From positions 1,054,001 through 1,118,000 of the forward strand of contig NZ_CP060412.1 of the NCBI RefSeq assembly GCF_014297575.1: a stretch of 64,000 bases of DNA. Direction: 5' to 3'. The position numbers and the translations under genes are program-made. This stretch comes from Dyella telluris (GTDB taxonomy: Bacteria > Pseudomonadota > Gammaproteobacteria > Xanthomonadales > Rhodanobacteraceae). The notes beneath the pieces are model-generated. The model saw only the letters and a program-made list of their open reading frames with translations, did not search any database and was not told the origin of the DNA. This document shows positions 11,480 to 19,405 of this stretch, in pieces (position 1 is the first letter of the stretch; every line of letters begins with the position of its first letter).

Positions 11480-12442
11480 ATGAAACCCCTCGCCATCCCA
11501 CGCCTTGCCGGCCTGCTGCCCCTCCTGCTTCTGGTGGCCTGCCATGACACACGCCCGGACACACCATCGGCCCGCCCGCCCCTCATCGTTGCGCATCGCG
11601 GCGGCACGGCGGACGCGCCCGAGAACACCCTTGAAGCGATTCGCCTGGCGCTGAGCCACCGGGCCGACGCGCTGTGGCTGAGCGTGCAGCTGAGCGCGGA
11701 TGGGGTGCCGTTGCTGTATCGCCCGGCGGACCTCAGCGCCCTGACCAACGGCGCCGGCCCGGTAGCGCAGCTCAATGCCGCGCAGCTGGCAGAACTCAAT
11801 GCGGGCTGGCAGTTCCGGGACGCTCTGGGCAACCTGCCCTATCGGCAGCACCCCGTCGGCATCCCCACCCTGCGTGAAGCGTTGCGTGCCATCCCGGCCG
11901 ACATCACGGTGATTCTCGACATGAAGGCCTTGCCGGCCGAACCCCAGGCCGAGGCAGTTGCACGGGTACTCACGGAGGAGCAGGCCTGGGCCCGCGTCAC
12001 GCTGTATTCCACCGATGCGGCTTACCAGACTGCATTCTCCCGCTACCCGCAGGCCCGCCTGTTCGAAAGCCGTGATGTCACCCGCCAACGCCTGCTCGAT
12101 GTGCTACTGGCCGACCGGTGCGATAACGCACCAGATCCGCGAGCCCCCGCCGCCTTCGAGTGGCGTCGCGACGTGAGCGTGGTGGAGACCTTCACGCTGG
12201 GCGAGGCCCGCTCGAAGGTCGCTGCCAACTTCTGGACACCCGCCACGGCCCACTGCTTCCACCGACACCCCACGCAGTGGCTGCTGGCCATCGGAGTGAA
12301 CAGCGCAGCGGACTATCGTGCTGCGGCATGCCTGGGCCTGGATGCGGTGCTGGTGGATTCGCCGGCCGCCCTGATGCCGGCGCGCGAGGCGTGGGCGCGC
12401 GGTGATCGCACCTGCCCCGCCGACGTGTCATCGACCCGGTAG
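11480..12442 (+). CDS. Lipoprotein of the glycerophosphodiester phosphodiesterase family, catalytically degenerate
   Basis: 320 residues from MKPLAIPRLAGLL; the longer frame from 11429 lacks similarity. A lipobox (LLLLVAC) marks a lipoprotein signal. The first GDPD motif AHRGGTADAPENT is intact (about residues 37-49). The next one is not: where active enzymes have E-x-D metal ligands and a later His-Asp pair (pattern G-A-D-x-x-E-x-D ... H-D), this protein reads RADALWLSVQ and YRP. Two metal ligands and the second catalytic His are therefore replaced. The remaining barrel (ITVILDMKALP, RVTLYSTDA, GLDAVLVDSP) follows family order. It is probably a non-enzymatic or altered-function envelope protein. 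The 3' end overlaps a GNAT gene on the other strand by 130 bases. Confidence 0.8.
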   Translation: MKPLAIPRLAGLLPLLLLVACHDTRPDTPSARPPLIVAHRGGTADAPENTLEAIRLALSHRADALWLSVQLSADGVPLLYRPADLSALTNGAGPVAQLNAAQLAELNAGWQFRDALGNLPYRQHPVGIPTLREALRAIPADITVILDMKALPAEPQAEAVARVLTEEQAWARVTLYSTDAAYQTAFSRYPQARLFESRDVTRQRLLDVLLADRCDNAPDPRAPAAFEWRRDVSVVETFTLGEARSKVAANFWTPATAHCFHRHPTQWLLAIGVNSAADYRAAACLGLDAVLVDSPAALMPAREAWARGDRTCPADVSSTR

Positions 12443-12897
12443 ATCATCGGCACGGCGAGCAGATTGCCACGTGGCCGACGAGCATTCCGATCAAACTCGA
12501 AGCCAAAATGGCGGTACACCGACACGGCGCCTGCCGCAGCATTGAGCGTGAATACCCGCGTGCCGGCGCGACGCATGCAGTCACGACGCAGGCGATCCCA
12601 CAACTTTCTGGCAATGCCCTGCCCCTGATGGCGCGTGCCGACGAACAGCTGGCATACATGGCGGTCGTCGCGTACCGCCGCAACGCCGGCAAGGGCTCCA
12701 TCGACAAAGGCGAGATGGAAGCGTTGCCCTGCCGCCATCCGCTGACGCGTCGCCCGCGTGCCCAGCCACTCGTCCAGCGCTGCCATCGCCCTGGGCGGCT
12801 GGCCCGGCATCACCCAGCGACGCGCCACGCGACGCACCAGCCGCGATATGGCCGGCGCATCGTCGGCACGGGCCAGCCGCATGCGCAGTTCACTCAT
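12313..12897 (-). CDS. GNAT family N-acetyltransferase
   Basis: 194 residues from MSELRMRLARADDAPAISRLVRRV. The single acetyl-CoA-binding GNAT domain covers about residues 4-150, with motif A QLFVGTRHQGQGIARKLWDRL (the R/QxxGxG/A pyrophosphate loop). The last roughly 45 residues after VPMIYRV are low-complexity Arg/Ala/Ser and are encoded antisense to the end of the GDPD-like gene. They are likely an accidental extension after loss of an earlier stop. The substrate is unknown. The next gene upstream is an efflux-pump remnant. Confidence 0.75.
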   Translation of the reverse strand: MSELRMRLARADDAPAISRLVRRVARRWVMPGQPPRAMAALDEWLGTRATRQRMAAGQRFHLAFVDGALAGVAAVRDDRHVCQLFVGTRHQGQGIARKLWDRLRRDCMRRAGTRVFTLNAAAGAVSVYRHFGFEFDRNARRPRGNLLAVPMIYRVDDTSAGQVRSPRAHASRAGIRAAGESTSTASRPRHAAAR

Positions 12898-12938
12898 GAC
12901 CGCATCACAGCACGCGTCCAGCGGCCGGACAAGCGAGC

Positions 12939-13272
12939 TCAGTGCGCGCCCGCTCCGGCATCCGACTTGGCACCAAACGGCGGCCTGGCAAGCCAGACGA
13001 ACACGACAAGCCCCAGGAAAATCCAACCCAGCGCGTGAAACAGCTCGTTGAAGGCGATCGGGTAGCCCTGCTGGGTGATCATGCCGTTGAGGATGCCGGC
13101 GCCGACTTGGTCGTCGCCACCGCCCAGCTGATGCACGGCGCGCATGGCATACGGGTTGTACATCGTGATGTGCTCGGCCGGGCGTGCATGATGCTGGTCG
13201 GCGCGTCGATCCCACAGGAAGGTCGTCAGCGACGCGGAAACGCTACCGCCAGGCGTGCGCAGGAAGGTGGCC
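12939..13272 (-). pseudogene. C-terminal remnant of a DHA2-family (EmrB-type) multidrug efflux transporter
   Basis: The frame contains about 110 residues matching only the end of 14-helix EmrB-type MFS pumps. TFLRTPGGSVSASLTTFLWDRRADQHH is the extracellular-loop region, followed by HITMYNPYAMRAVHQLGG and the last membrane helix GWIFLGLVVFVWLARPPFG, then the natural stop. Similarity breaks off at about 13270. Everything upstream (more than 350 residues, twelve helices) is missing, and the bases beyond the break belong to a MarR fragment on the other strand. The residues upstream of the break in this frame are antisense noise. It cannot encode a working pump. Confidence 0.8.
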
Positions 13273-13437
13273 AGGCTCCGAGCCGTCCGCCACCTCGCCG
13301 CGGAGTTGGAACAGGAGCTGAGGCAGCTCAGCGCGTAGCTACTGGGCGACATCCCGCAGGAGGACCTGGCGGTGGCCGCGCGCGTGCTGAAGGCTGTGGA
13401 GGAGCGGGCGCGGGGTTACGTGGAGAGTCACCGCTGA
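13267..13437 (+). pseudogene. C-terminal remnant of a MarR-family repressor
   Basis: Reading the plus strand gives ...LRAVRHLAAELEQELRQLSA, a TAG stop (13336-13338), then LLGDIPQEDLAVAARVLKAVEERARGY and a final stop at 13435-13437. The last part resembles the C-terminal dimerisation helix typical of MarR-type regulators (ELLGDIPEADL...RVL). No DNA-binding domain remains. MarR repressors usually sit beside the emrAB pumps they control, so this and the neighbouring EmrB fragment look like the two outer ends of one deleted divergent locus. Confidence 0.65.
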
Positions 13438-13459
13438 CGACCAGCGCCACATGCTTTTT

Positions 13460-13543
13460 TGTAGGAGCGCACTGGTGCGCGACCAAGCCCCACCCCATCT
13501 GAAACGGCCCGGCGCCGCGATCGCGCACATGTGCGCTCCTACA
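13460..13543. repeat. Dispersed palindromic repeat, copy A (paired arms)
   Basis: The left arm is TGTAGGA plus the hairpin GCGCAC-TG-GTGCGC plus GACC (13460-13484). The right arm is its inverted relative, hairpin loop AT, ending TCCTACA (13519-13543). First of five loci of this family in the window. It lies between the marR remnant and ychF. Confidence 0.85.
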
Positions 13544-13571
13544 AGAAGCTGGGAGCAAGGATTGCAGCCAC

Positions 13572-13594
13572 AAAAAAGCCGCGCAAAGCGCGGC
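13572..13594 (-). terminator. Intrinsic terminator of ychF
   Basis: On the minus-strand transcript the stem GCCGCGC/GCGCGGC (13588-13594 with 13578-13584, 3-base loop) is followed by a run of six U. It lies 26 bases after the ychF stop codon. Confidence 0.85.
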
Positions 13595-13619
13595 TCTCTT
13601 CTTGCCCTGAAACGTCCGC

Positions 13620-14711
13620 TCAGACGTTGAACAGGAAGTGCAGCACGTCGCCATCCTTCACGACATAGTCCTTGCCTTCCTTGCGCAGGCGACCGGCGGC
13701 AGCGGCACCGGACTCGCCCTTGTACTGGATGAAGTCGTCGTAGCTCACCGTTTCGGCACGGATGAAGCCGCGCTCGAAGTCGGTATGAATCACGCCTGCC
13801 GCCTGCGGCGCGGTAAAGCCGCGCTTGATCGTCCAGGCGCGCACTTCCTTCACACCAGCGGTGAAGTAGGTCTGCAGGTTGAGCAGCTTGTAGCCCGCGC
13901 GGATCACGCGGTTCAGGCCCGGCTCTTCCAGGCCCAGGTCCTTGAGGAATTCATCGCGGTCGGCATCGTCGAGCTGCGAGAGCTCTTCTTCGATGGCGGC
14001 GCACACCGGCACCACTTCGGCGCCTTCCACCACGGCGCGTGCGCGCACGGCATCCAGGTGCGGATTGTTCTCGAAGCCGTCTTCGCGCACGTTGGCGATG
14101 TACATCAGCGGCTTCAGGGTGAGCAGGAACAGGTCGCGCACCAGCGCCTTTTCCTCGTCATCCAGACCCAGGCTGCGCGCCGACTTGCCTTCGTTGAGGC
14201 CAGCGGCAAGCTTCTGCAGCACCGGCTTCTTGGCGATGGCTTCCTTGTCATTCGCCTTGGCCGAACGCTCGGCGCGGTTCAGCGCTTTCTCGACGGAGTC
14301 GAGGTCGGCCAGCGCCAGCTCGGTATCGATGGTTTCGATATCGGCGATGGGGTCAACCTTGCCCGCCACGTGGATGATGTCGGTGTGCTCGAAGCAGCGC
14401 ACCACGTGCGTGATCGCATCCACTTCGCGGATGTGCGCAAGGAACTTGTTGCCCAGGCCTTCGCCCTTCGACGCGCCCGCCACCAGGCCGGCGATGTCGA
14501 CGAACTCGACGGCGGTCGGGATCACCTTCTGCGGATTGACGATGTCCGACAGCGCGTTCAGGCGCGGATCCGGCACCGGCACCACGCCCACGTTCGGCTC
14601 GATGGTGCAGAACGGGAAGTTGGCGGCCGCAATGCCTGCCTTGGTGAGCGCGTTGAACAGGGTGGACTTGCCGACGTTAGGCAGGCCGACGATGCCGCAT
14701 TTGATGCCCAT
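13620..14711 (-). CDS. ychF: Redox-regulated ATPase YchF (Obg-like)
   Basis: 363 residues, the usual length. The G1 loop [15 protein letters not shown] (residues 8-22) and G3 segment [20 protein letters not shown] are present. The family lacks a true NKxD and prefers ATP. The C-terminal TGS domain ends with the conserved FNV ([14 protein letters not shown]). YchF associates with ribosomes and responds to oxidative stress. It sits downstream of pth as in many proteobacteria and ends at a clear terminator. Confidence 0.97.
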   Translation of the reverse strand: MGIKCGIVGLPNVGKSTLFNALTKAGIAAANFPFCTIEPNVGVVPVPDPRLNALSDIVNPQKVIPTAVEFVDIAGLVAGASKGEGLGNKFLAHIREVDAITHVVRCFEHTDIIHVAGKVDPIADIETIDTELALADLDSVEKALNRAERSAKANDKEAIAKKPVLQKLAAGLNEGKSARSLGLDDEEKALVRDLFLLTLKPLMYIANVREDGFENNPHLDAVRARAVVEGAEVVPVCAAIEEELSQLDDADRDEFLKDLGLEEPGLNRVIRAGYKLLNLQTYFTAGVKEVRAWTIKRGFTAPQAAGVIHTDFERGFIRAETVSYDDFIQYKGESGAAAAGRLRKEGKDYVVKDGDVLHFLFNV

Positions 14712-14777
14712 GGGGAACTCCGCAAAGCTGTGTTCGTGAGACGGACAGGAAGCAACGACTGCGTATCAGCCGTTGCC

Positions 14778-15365
14778 TTACTTGCCCGTTCCGGGGGTAT
14801 GTAGTTGTTGCATGGCCTTGTCGAACTGGCCATCCACCGCCAGCGGCAGCACGTCGAGTGCGCGCGCGATGCCGTCAATGATGGCGTCCTCGTCCTTTTC
14901 GGACGGACGACCCAACACCCACGGGGTGACCTTGTCCTTGTGGCCGGGGTGGCCAATGCCGATACGCATGCGATGGAACTTGGCGTGGCCAAGGTGCGCA
15001 ATGATGTCGCGCAAGCCGTTCTGGCCGCCGTGGCCACCGTCGAACTTCATGCGCACGGTGCCGGCATCCATATCCAGCTCGTCGTGCGCCACCAGGCACT
15101 CGTCCGGCTCGATCTTGTAGTAGCGCAGCGCCGATGCCACGGCGATGCCGCTCTTGTTCATGAAGGTGGAGGGCTTGAGCAGCCACACCGACTGGCCGCC
15201 GATGCGAACCTTGCAGGTTTCGCCATGCAGCTTGCCGTCGAAACCGAAGCGCTCGCCCTGTCCTGACGCCAAGGCGTCAACAAACCAGAACCCGGCGTTG
15301 TGCCGGGTTCGGAGATATTCGGCACCGGGATTACCCAGCCCGACAATGAGTCGCAGACCCGCCAT
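14778..15365 (-). CDS. pth: Peptidyl-tRNA hydrolase
   Basis: 195 residues. Cleaves peptidyl-tRNA dropped from ribosomes. The N-terminal segment LIVGLGNPGAEYLRTRHNAGFWFVDALA holds the active-site Asn (N12-type) and His (RHNAG). LLKPSTFMNKSG and the HDELDMDAG segment with the catalytic Asp follow. The gene lies 45 bases downstream of rplY with a strong hairpin between them, and upstream of ychF; rplY-pth-ychF is the standard order. Confidence 0.98.
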   Translation of the reverse strand: MAGLRLIVGLGNPGAEYLRTRHNAGFWFVDALASGQGERFGFDGKLHGETCKVRIGGQSVWLLKPSTFMNKSGIAVASALRYYKIEPDECLVAHDELDMDAGTVRMKFDGGHGGQNGLRDIIAHLGHAKFHRMRIGIGHPGHKDKVTPWVLGRPSEKDEDAIIDGIARALDVLPLAVDGQFDKAMQQLHTPGTGK

Positions 15366-15373
15366 AGGATCGA

Positions 15374-15404
15374 GCGGTCCGCACTCGTGACGAGCGCGGA
15401 CCGC
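15374..15404. repeat. Strong stem-loop between rplY and pth
   Basis: GCGGTCCGC (15374-15382) pairs with GCGGACCGC (15396-15404), and inside it CTCG pairs with CGAG. It begins 6 bases after the rplY stop codon and covers the space just before the pth start. No U-run follows, so it is likely an mRNA processing or expression-ratio element. Confidence 0.55.
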
Positions 15405-15410
15405 AGCGAC

Positions 15411-16055
15411 TTACTTCTTGGGAGCTTCCGCGGCCGGAGCGGCGTCGCCCTCGGCAGCCGGGGCTTCCACTTCTTCCTTCACCGAGTTGGCGGTGACGAC
15501 GGCGATGTCGTGGTCCGCACCCAGGTGCAGGGCGACGATTTCCACGCCCTTGGGCAGCTTGAGCTGCGACAGGTGAACGATGTCGCCCGGCTTCAGATCG
15601 GTCAGGTCGAGTTCGATGAACTCCGGCAGATCCTTCGGCAGGCAGGACACTTCCACTTCGGTCAGGTTGTGCGAGATCACCACGCCCGAGGTCTTGGCGG
15701 CGGCGGACTTTTCCTGGTTCAGGAAGTGCACCGGCACCTTGACGTGCAGGGCCTTGTTCGCGTCGACGCGCTGGAAGTCCATGTGCAGCATCTGCAGCTT
15801 GTACGGATGCTTCTGCCAGTCACGCACCAGCACCTTTTCCACCTTGCCGTCGACGTTCAGGTCGAGCACCGAGGAGAAGAACCACTCGTGCTTGGCGGAG
15901 AGAAGGATGGTGTTGTGCTCGATCTGGATGCTCTGCGGGGCCTGGCCGGCACCGTAGACAACGGCAGGCACGAAGCCGGCATGACGCAGGCGGCGGCTCG
16001 CACCTTTCCCCTCGTCATTACGGGCCGTAGCCTTGATTTCGTGAGTCGTAGCCAT
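15411..16055 (-). CDS. rplY: 50S ribosomal protein L25/general stress protein Ctc (long form)
   Basis: 214 residues from MATTHEIKATARNDEGKGASRRLRHAGFVPAVVYG. The N-terminal 5S rRNA-binding L25 domain spans about residues 1-92. The second beta domain, typical of the Ctc/TL5 long form, follows (about 93-190), with an acidic Ala/Glu/Lys tail. Upstream in-frame residues up to 16424 lie inside prs and were rejected. It follows prs by 107 bases. Confidence 0.96.
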   Translation of the reverse strand: MATTHEIKATARNDEGKGASRRLRHAGFVPAVVYGAGQAPQSIQIEHNTILLSAKHEWFFSSVLDLNVDGKVEKVLVRDWQKHPYKLQMLHMDFQRVDANKALHVKVPVHFLNQEKSAAAKTSGVVISHNLTEVEVSCLPKDLPEFIELDLTDLKPGDIVHLSQLKLPKGVEIVALHLGADHDIAVVTANSVKEEVEAPAAEGDAAPAAEAPKK

Positions 16056-16119
16056 GTTGGTATTGCCTATCAGTAGTGAACTGCCTCGCGGCAGTCTGGG
16101 CGACTCCCCCGCGACCAGA

Positions 16120-16157
16120 GGAGTCGTAAAACAGCGGCAGGCTCGCGCCCGCCGCTG
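16120..16157 (-). terminator. Weak terminator after prs
   Basis: On the transcript CAGCGGC pairs with GCCGCTG (16157-16151 with 16138-16132, 12-base loop) and is followed by UUUU. It begins 6 bases after the prs stop codon. The short U-run suggests partial termination, leaving some readthrough into rplY. Confidence 0.5.
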
Positions 16158-16162
16158 GAAAA

Positions 16163-17125
16163 TCAATCGATGTAGAGCGAGCTCACCGACTCGCCGAAAG
16201 CGATGCGGCGGATCGTCTCCGCCAGAAGCTCGGCCACCGAGAGCTGACGGATCTTGCTGCATGCGGCGATATCGGGCCGCAGCGGCAAGGTGTTGGTGAC
16301 CACCAGCTGGTCGAGCTGGGAGCCTTCGATGTTCTTCAGCGCCGCGCCCGACAGCACCGGGTGCACGCAGTACGCCACCACCTTGCGGGCGCCGCGCTCC
16401 TTGAGCGCCGCAGCAGCCGCGCACAGGGTGCCGGCGGTGTCGACGATGTCGTCGACCAGCACGCAGGTCTTGCCATCGACTTCACCGATGATGTTCATCA
16501 CGGTGGCCACGTTCGCCTTCGGGCGACGCTTGTCGATGATGGCCAGGTCCGCGTCGTCCAGGCGCTTGGCCATGGCACGCGCACGCACCACGCCGCCCAC
16601 GTCCGGACTGACCACGATCAGGTCGTCCATGCTGTAGTTGCGCCAGATGTCCGCCAGCAGCACCGGCGAGGCATAGACGTTGTCCACCGGGATGTCGAAG
16701 AAGCCCTGGATCTGGTCCGCGTGCAGGTCCACCGTGAGCACGCGATCCACACCGGCGGTGCCGATCATCTTGGCGACCATCTTGGCCGTGATCGGCACAC
16801 GCGCCGAACGCGGGCGGCGATCCTGGCGGGCATAGCCGAAGTACGGGATCACTGCGGTGACGCTGGCGGCCGAGGCGCGCTTGAGCGCATCCACCAGGGT
16901 CAGCAGTTCGAACAGGTTCTCGGCACTCGGCGCGCCCGTGGGCTGCAGCACGAACACTTCCTGGCGGCGGACGTTCTCTTCGATCTCCACCTGCACTTCG
17001 CCGTCACTGAACGTGCTGACGAGCGCCTTGCCCAGGGGCACGCCCAGGCGCGTTGCAACGTCCTCGGCCAGCGCACGGTGCGCATTGCCGGTGAAAAGCA
17101 TCGGGCCGGAAATGTCGAGGGTCAT
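16163..17125 (-). CDS. prs: Ribose-phosphate pyrophosphokinase (PRPP synthase)
   Basis: 320 residues. Transfers pyrophosphate from ATP to ribose 5-phosphate, giving PRPP for nucleotide, His, Trp and NAD synthesis. Conserved parts include the N-terminal [20 protein letters not shown], the flexible catalytic loop [11 protein letters not shown] (here in [17 protein letters not shown]), [18 protein letters not shown], and the PRPP loop [17 protein letters not shown]. It lies 30 bases downstream of tRNA-Gln in the lolB-ispE-tRNA-prs order common in this group. Confidence 0.98.
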   Translation of the reverse strand: MTLDISGPMLFTGNAHRALAEDVATRLGVPLGKALVSTFSDGEVQVEIEENVRRQEVFVLQPTGAPSAENLFELLTLVDALKRASAASVTAVIPYFGYARQDRRPRSARVPITAKMVAKMIGTAGVDRVLTVDLHADQIQGFFDIPVDNVYASPVLLADIWRNYSMDDLIVVSPDVGGVVRARAMAKRLDDADLAIIDKRRPKANVATVMNIIGEVDGKTCVLVDDIVDTAGTLCAAAAALKERGARKVVAYCVHPVLSGAALKNIEGSQLDQLVVTNTLPLRPDIAACSKIRQLSVAELLAETIRRIAFGESVSSLYID

Positions 17126-17155
17126 CTCATTGAACCTGTTTGAGCCATGTGGAAA

Positions 17156-17232
17156 TGGCTGGGGCGGAAGGATTCGAACCTTCGCATGCAGGAATCAAAA
17201 TCCTGTGCCTTAACCAGCTTGGCGACGCCCCA
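17156..17232 (-). tRNA. tRNA-Gln (anticodon TTG)
   Basis: 77 bases with encoded CCA. The acceptor stem TGGGGCG pairs with CGCCCCA; the anticodon loop carries TTG. It is embedded between ispE (17 bases upstream) and prs (30 bases downstream), so it must be cut out of a protein-coding transcript. Confidence 0.97.
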
Positions 17233-17249
17233 GTAATACTGGTTTCTTG

Positions 17250-18644
17250 CTACTTGCCGTTCCCGTCGACGCCGCGAAAGCGCGCCAGGGCGACCTGCAA
17301 CGGAGAAACATCCTCGCCCTTGGCCACGTGGGCCGTGAAACCGGCGGGACACCGCTCCGCGATGGCTTCGGCGCGCTCCACGGAATCCGTTTCCAGGAAA
17401 ACACACGCACCACTGCCCGAAAGCCTTGCCCGGCCGAAGCCGTCGAGCCAGTCCAGCGCCGCAGCCACGCGCGGATGTCGCGCGCGGACTACGGGCGCGA
17501 ACGCGTTCTCGACCGTTTCGCCCGAAGCAAAGGATGAAATTGTCGCTGGCGGAGCATTTCGTGTCAATTCAGACGCTTGAAAAAGTGCCCCGGTCGGCAC
17601 GTGTTCGTGTGGGTCCAGCACCACGTACCAGCGGCCCGGCAGGCTCAGCGGGGTGAGTTTTTCGCCAATCCCCTCAGCCCAGGCTGAACGTCCGCGCACG
17701 AACACCGGCACGTCCGCCCCCAGTTGGCGCCCGAGTTCGGCCAGGGTGTCTTCGTCCAGCCCGGCGTCCCACAGCGCGTTGAGAGCCACCAGCACGGTGG
17801 CGGCATCGGAACTGCCGCCGCCCAGGCCGCCGCCCATGGGCACGCGCTTGTCCACCTCGATATCCGCACCCGACCCGGCCGGCGCATGGGCCTGCAGCAG
17901 GCGGGCCGCCCGGACGACCAGATCGGCCTCCTCGGGCACCCCGGGCACGTCGGTCAGGCGGTGGATACCGCCGTCCGTGCGCACGCGCAGGCGGATCTCA
18001 TCACCCCAGTCGAGCAGGCGGAATACCGTCTGCAGCTCGTGATAGCCATCCGGCCGACGGCCGACGATGCGCAGGAACAGGTTGACCTTGGCCGGCGCCG
18101 GCCAGACGGTCCAGTCGGCCAGGTCCGGCGGCGGCAGCGGCCGGCTCATGAATACGCGCAGGTCTTCCGGAAAGCCGTTCTCGCGGTCTCGCTCCAGTGC
18201 GAAGGCGAACTCGGGGCGGGTCTTGTCGACCACCTGAAAGCCATGTTTCGCATAGAACGGTGCATTCCACGGCACATCGGCCAGGGTGCCCAGGTCCACG
18301 CGGTGGTAGCCGGCCCTGCGCGCCCAGCCACAGGCATGCTCCAGCAGGGCGGCACCGATGCCGCGCTGCCCGTGCGAGGGCAGCACGTCCATTTCGGCCA
18401 CGCCGATGGCGTCACCGCCCTCTTCCGCATCCAGCCAGATGAAACCGACGGCTTCGCCCGAGCCGATCACCGCCACCCACACCAGCCCGCGCGCGATGGC
18501 CTCGCGCAGCACCTCAGGCGGCACCGACACCTGGCGATAGCACCGCCAGGCACGATGCCCCCGGAACAGCTCGACCGCTGCGCGCTCGATGGCGCACAGG
18601 GCGTCGACCTGGTCGGGGCGGGCGCGTTCGATGTGGAAGGTCAT
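17250..18644 (-). CDS. ispE: GNAT acetyltransferase / 4-diphosphocytidyl-2-C-methyl-D-erythritol kinase, single reading frame
   Basis: One uninterrupted frame of 464 codons. Residues 1-165 form a GNAT domain with the motif LPSHGQRGIGAALLEHACGWA and the PFYAKHGF segment. Residues 166-464 are a complete IspE (299 residues): MSRPLPPPDLADWTVWPAPAKVNLFLRI, the GHMP ATP loop PMGGGLGGGSSDAA at about residue 265, and the C-terminal ARLSGSGACVF. IspE phosphorylates CDP-ME in the MEP isoprenoid pathway. IspE could start alone at Met166 (ATG at 18149), but only a weak, distant GGAAG precedes that codon. Any ribosome starting at 18644 must read into IspE because no stop separates the domains. It lies downstream of lolB and upstream of tRNA-Gln. 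IspE identity is certain; whether a fusion protein is made is open. Confidence 0.9.
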   Translation of the reverse strand: MTFHIERARPDQVDALCAIERAAVELFRGHRAWRCYRQVSVPPEVLREAIARGLVWVAVIGSGEAVGFIWLDAEEGGDAIGVAEMDVLPSHGQRGIGAALLEHACGWARRAGYHRVDLGTLADVPWNAPFYAKHGFQVVDKTRPEFAFALERDRENGFPEDLRVFMSRPLPPPDLADWTVWPAPAKVNLFLRIVGRRPDGYHELQTVFRLLDWGDEIRLRVRTDGGIHRLTDVPGVPEEADLVVRAARLLQAHAPAGSGADIEVDKRVPMGGGLGGGSSDAATVLVALNALWDAGLDEDTLAELGRQLGADVPVFVRGRSAWAEGIGEKLTPLSLPGRWYVVLDPHEHVPTGALFQASELTRNAPPATISSFASGETVENAFAPVVRARHPRVAAALDWLDGFGRARLSGSGACVFLETDSVERAEAIAERCPAGFTAHVAKGEDVSPLQVALARFRGVDGNGK

Positions 18645-18672
18645 GGCAGGTGGAATTCCGGATGACTCTCTC

Positions 18673-18755
18673 TGTAGGAGCGCACCCTGTGCGCGACCGC
18701 CAGACAGGGCGAAGAGCCCCGACCTCTACGGTCGCGCACAGGGTGCGCTCCTACA
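18673..18755. repeat. Dispersed palindromic repeat, copy B (paired arms)
   Basis: The left arm 18673-18698 has hairpin loop CCT; the right arm 18730-18755 has loop AGG, its exact complement. It lies between lolB and the GNAT-ispE frame, so it is transcribed inside that operon. Confidence 0.85.
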
Positions 18756-18772
18756 AAGGCGGATGCTGAGGG

Positions 18773-19405
18773 TTACTGCTGGATGTTCCAGGACTCGATC
18801 GACAACCGCACCGAATACGGTGGATTGGCGGCGAACACCTTGGACGGCACGGCCGGCTCGCGGGTGTTGTTCCAGGCGGGGTATGACACGGTCCAGCTGT
18901 CCTGCGTAAGGGTGGACGGCAGGCCATCGTTGCCGAACTGCAGCTCGGCCGGTCCGCTGTCGGCTCGGGTGCCCAGCACCCAGGCGCGCAAGTTGCGCAA
19001 GGGCACGCGCCAGCCCAGTGCGTTCTGCACCAGCGACTCGGCATCCGGGCTGCGCTGCGGCCCGCCATCCAGGCCTTCGAGCACGGCGCCGTCCGGGGTC
19101 ACGCTGAGCTTGAAGCTCTTGCTGCCCACCGGGCCACGTACGACGAAGTCGTAGCTCTCCCCGTTCTGGGTCCAGGTGAGCGTGCCGCTGCCGCCGTCCT
19201 TCTTGCCGTTGACCTCGCCCGACACACCGATCTTGCCCTGCAGGACCCAGTGGTCGGCCTTGGCCAGCAGGTGCTCGCGCGCACGTTGCTCGTTGAGCAG
19301 CACTGCGTAGTCGGCCTTGGGCTGGGGACGAACCGCTTCCTTAGGGGCGCAGGCGGCTAGCAGCAGCGGCAGGGCTGCCGCGAGGAGGCGAATGGAAAGC
19401 TTCAT
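18773..19405 (-). CDS. lolB: Outer-membrane lipoprotein receptor LolB
   Basis: 210 residues starting MKLSIRLLAAALPLLLAACAPKEA, with lipobox LAAC (modified Cys at about 19). LolB accepts lipoproteins from periplasmic LolA and inserts them in the outer membrane. The hydrophobic half-barrel contains WVLQGKIGVSG and GPVGSKSFKLSVTPDGAVLEGLDG, typical of the family. It overlaps the upstream TPR gene by 4 bases (translational coupling) and precedes ispE, the classical lolB-ispE order. Confidence 0.95.
   Translation of the reverse strand: MKLSIRLLAAALPLLLAACAPKEAVRPQPKADYAVLLNEQRAREHLLAKADHWVLQGKIGVSGEVNGKKDGGSGTLTWTQNGESYDFVVRGPVGSKSFKLSVTPDGAVLEGLDGGPQRSPDAESLVQNALGWRVPLRNLRAWVLGTRADSGPAELQFGNDGLPSTLTQDSWTVSYPAWNNTREPAVPSKVFAANPPYSVRLSIESWNIQQ

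Noticed and set aside
12457..12900. Plus-strand frames opposite the GNAT gene
   Set aside because: They are antisense to a domain with clear acetyltransferase motifs.
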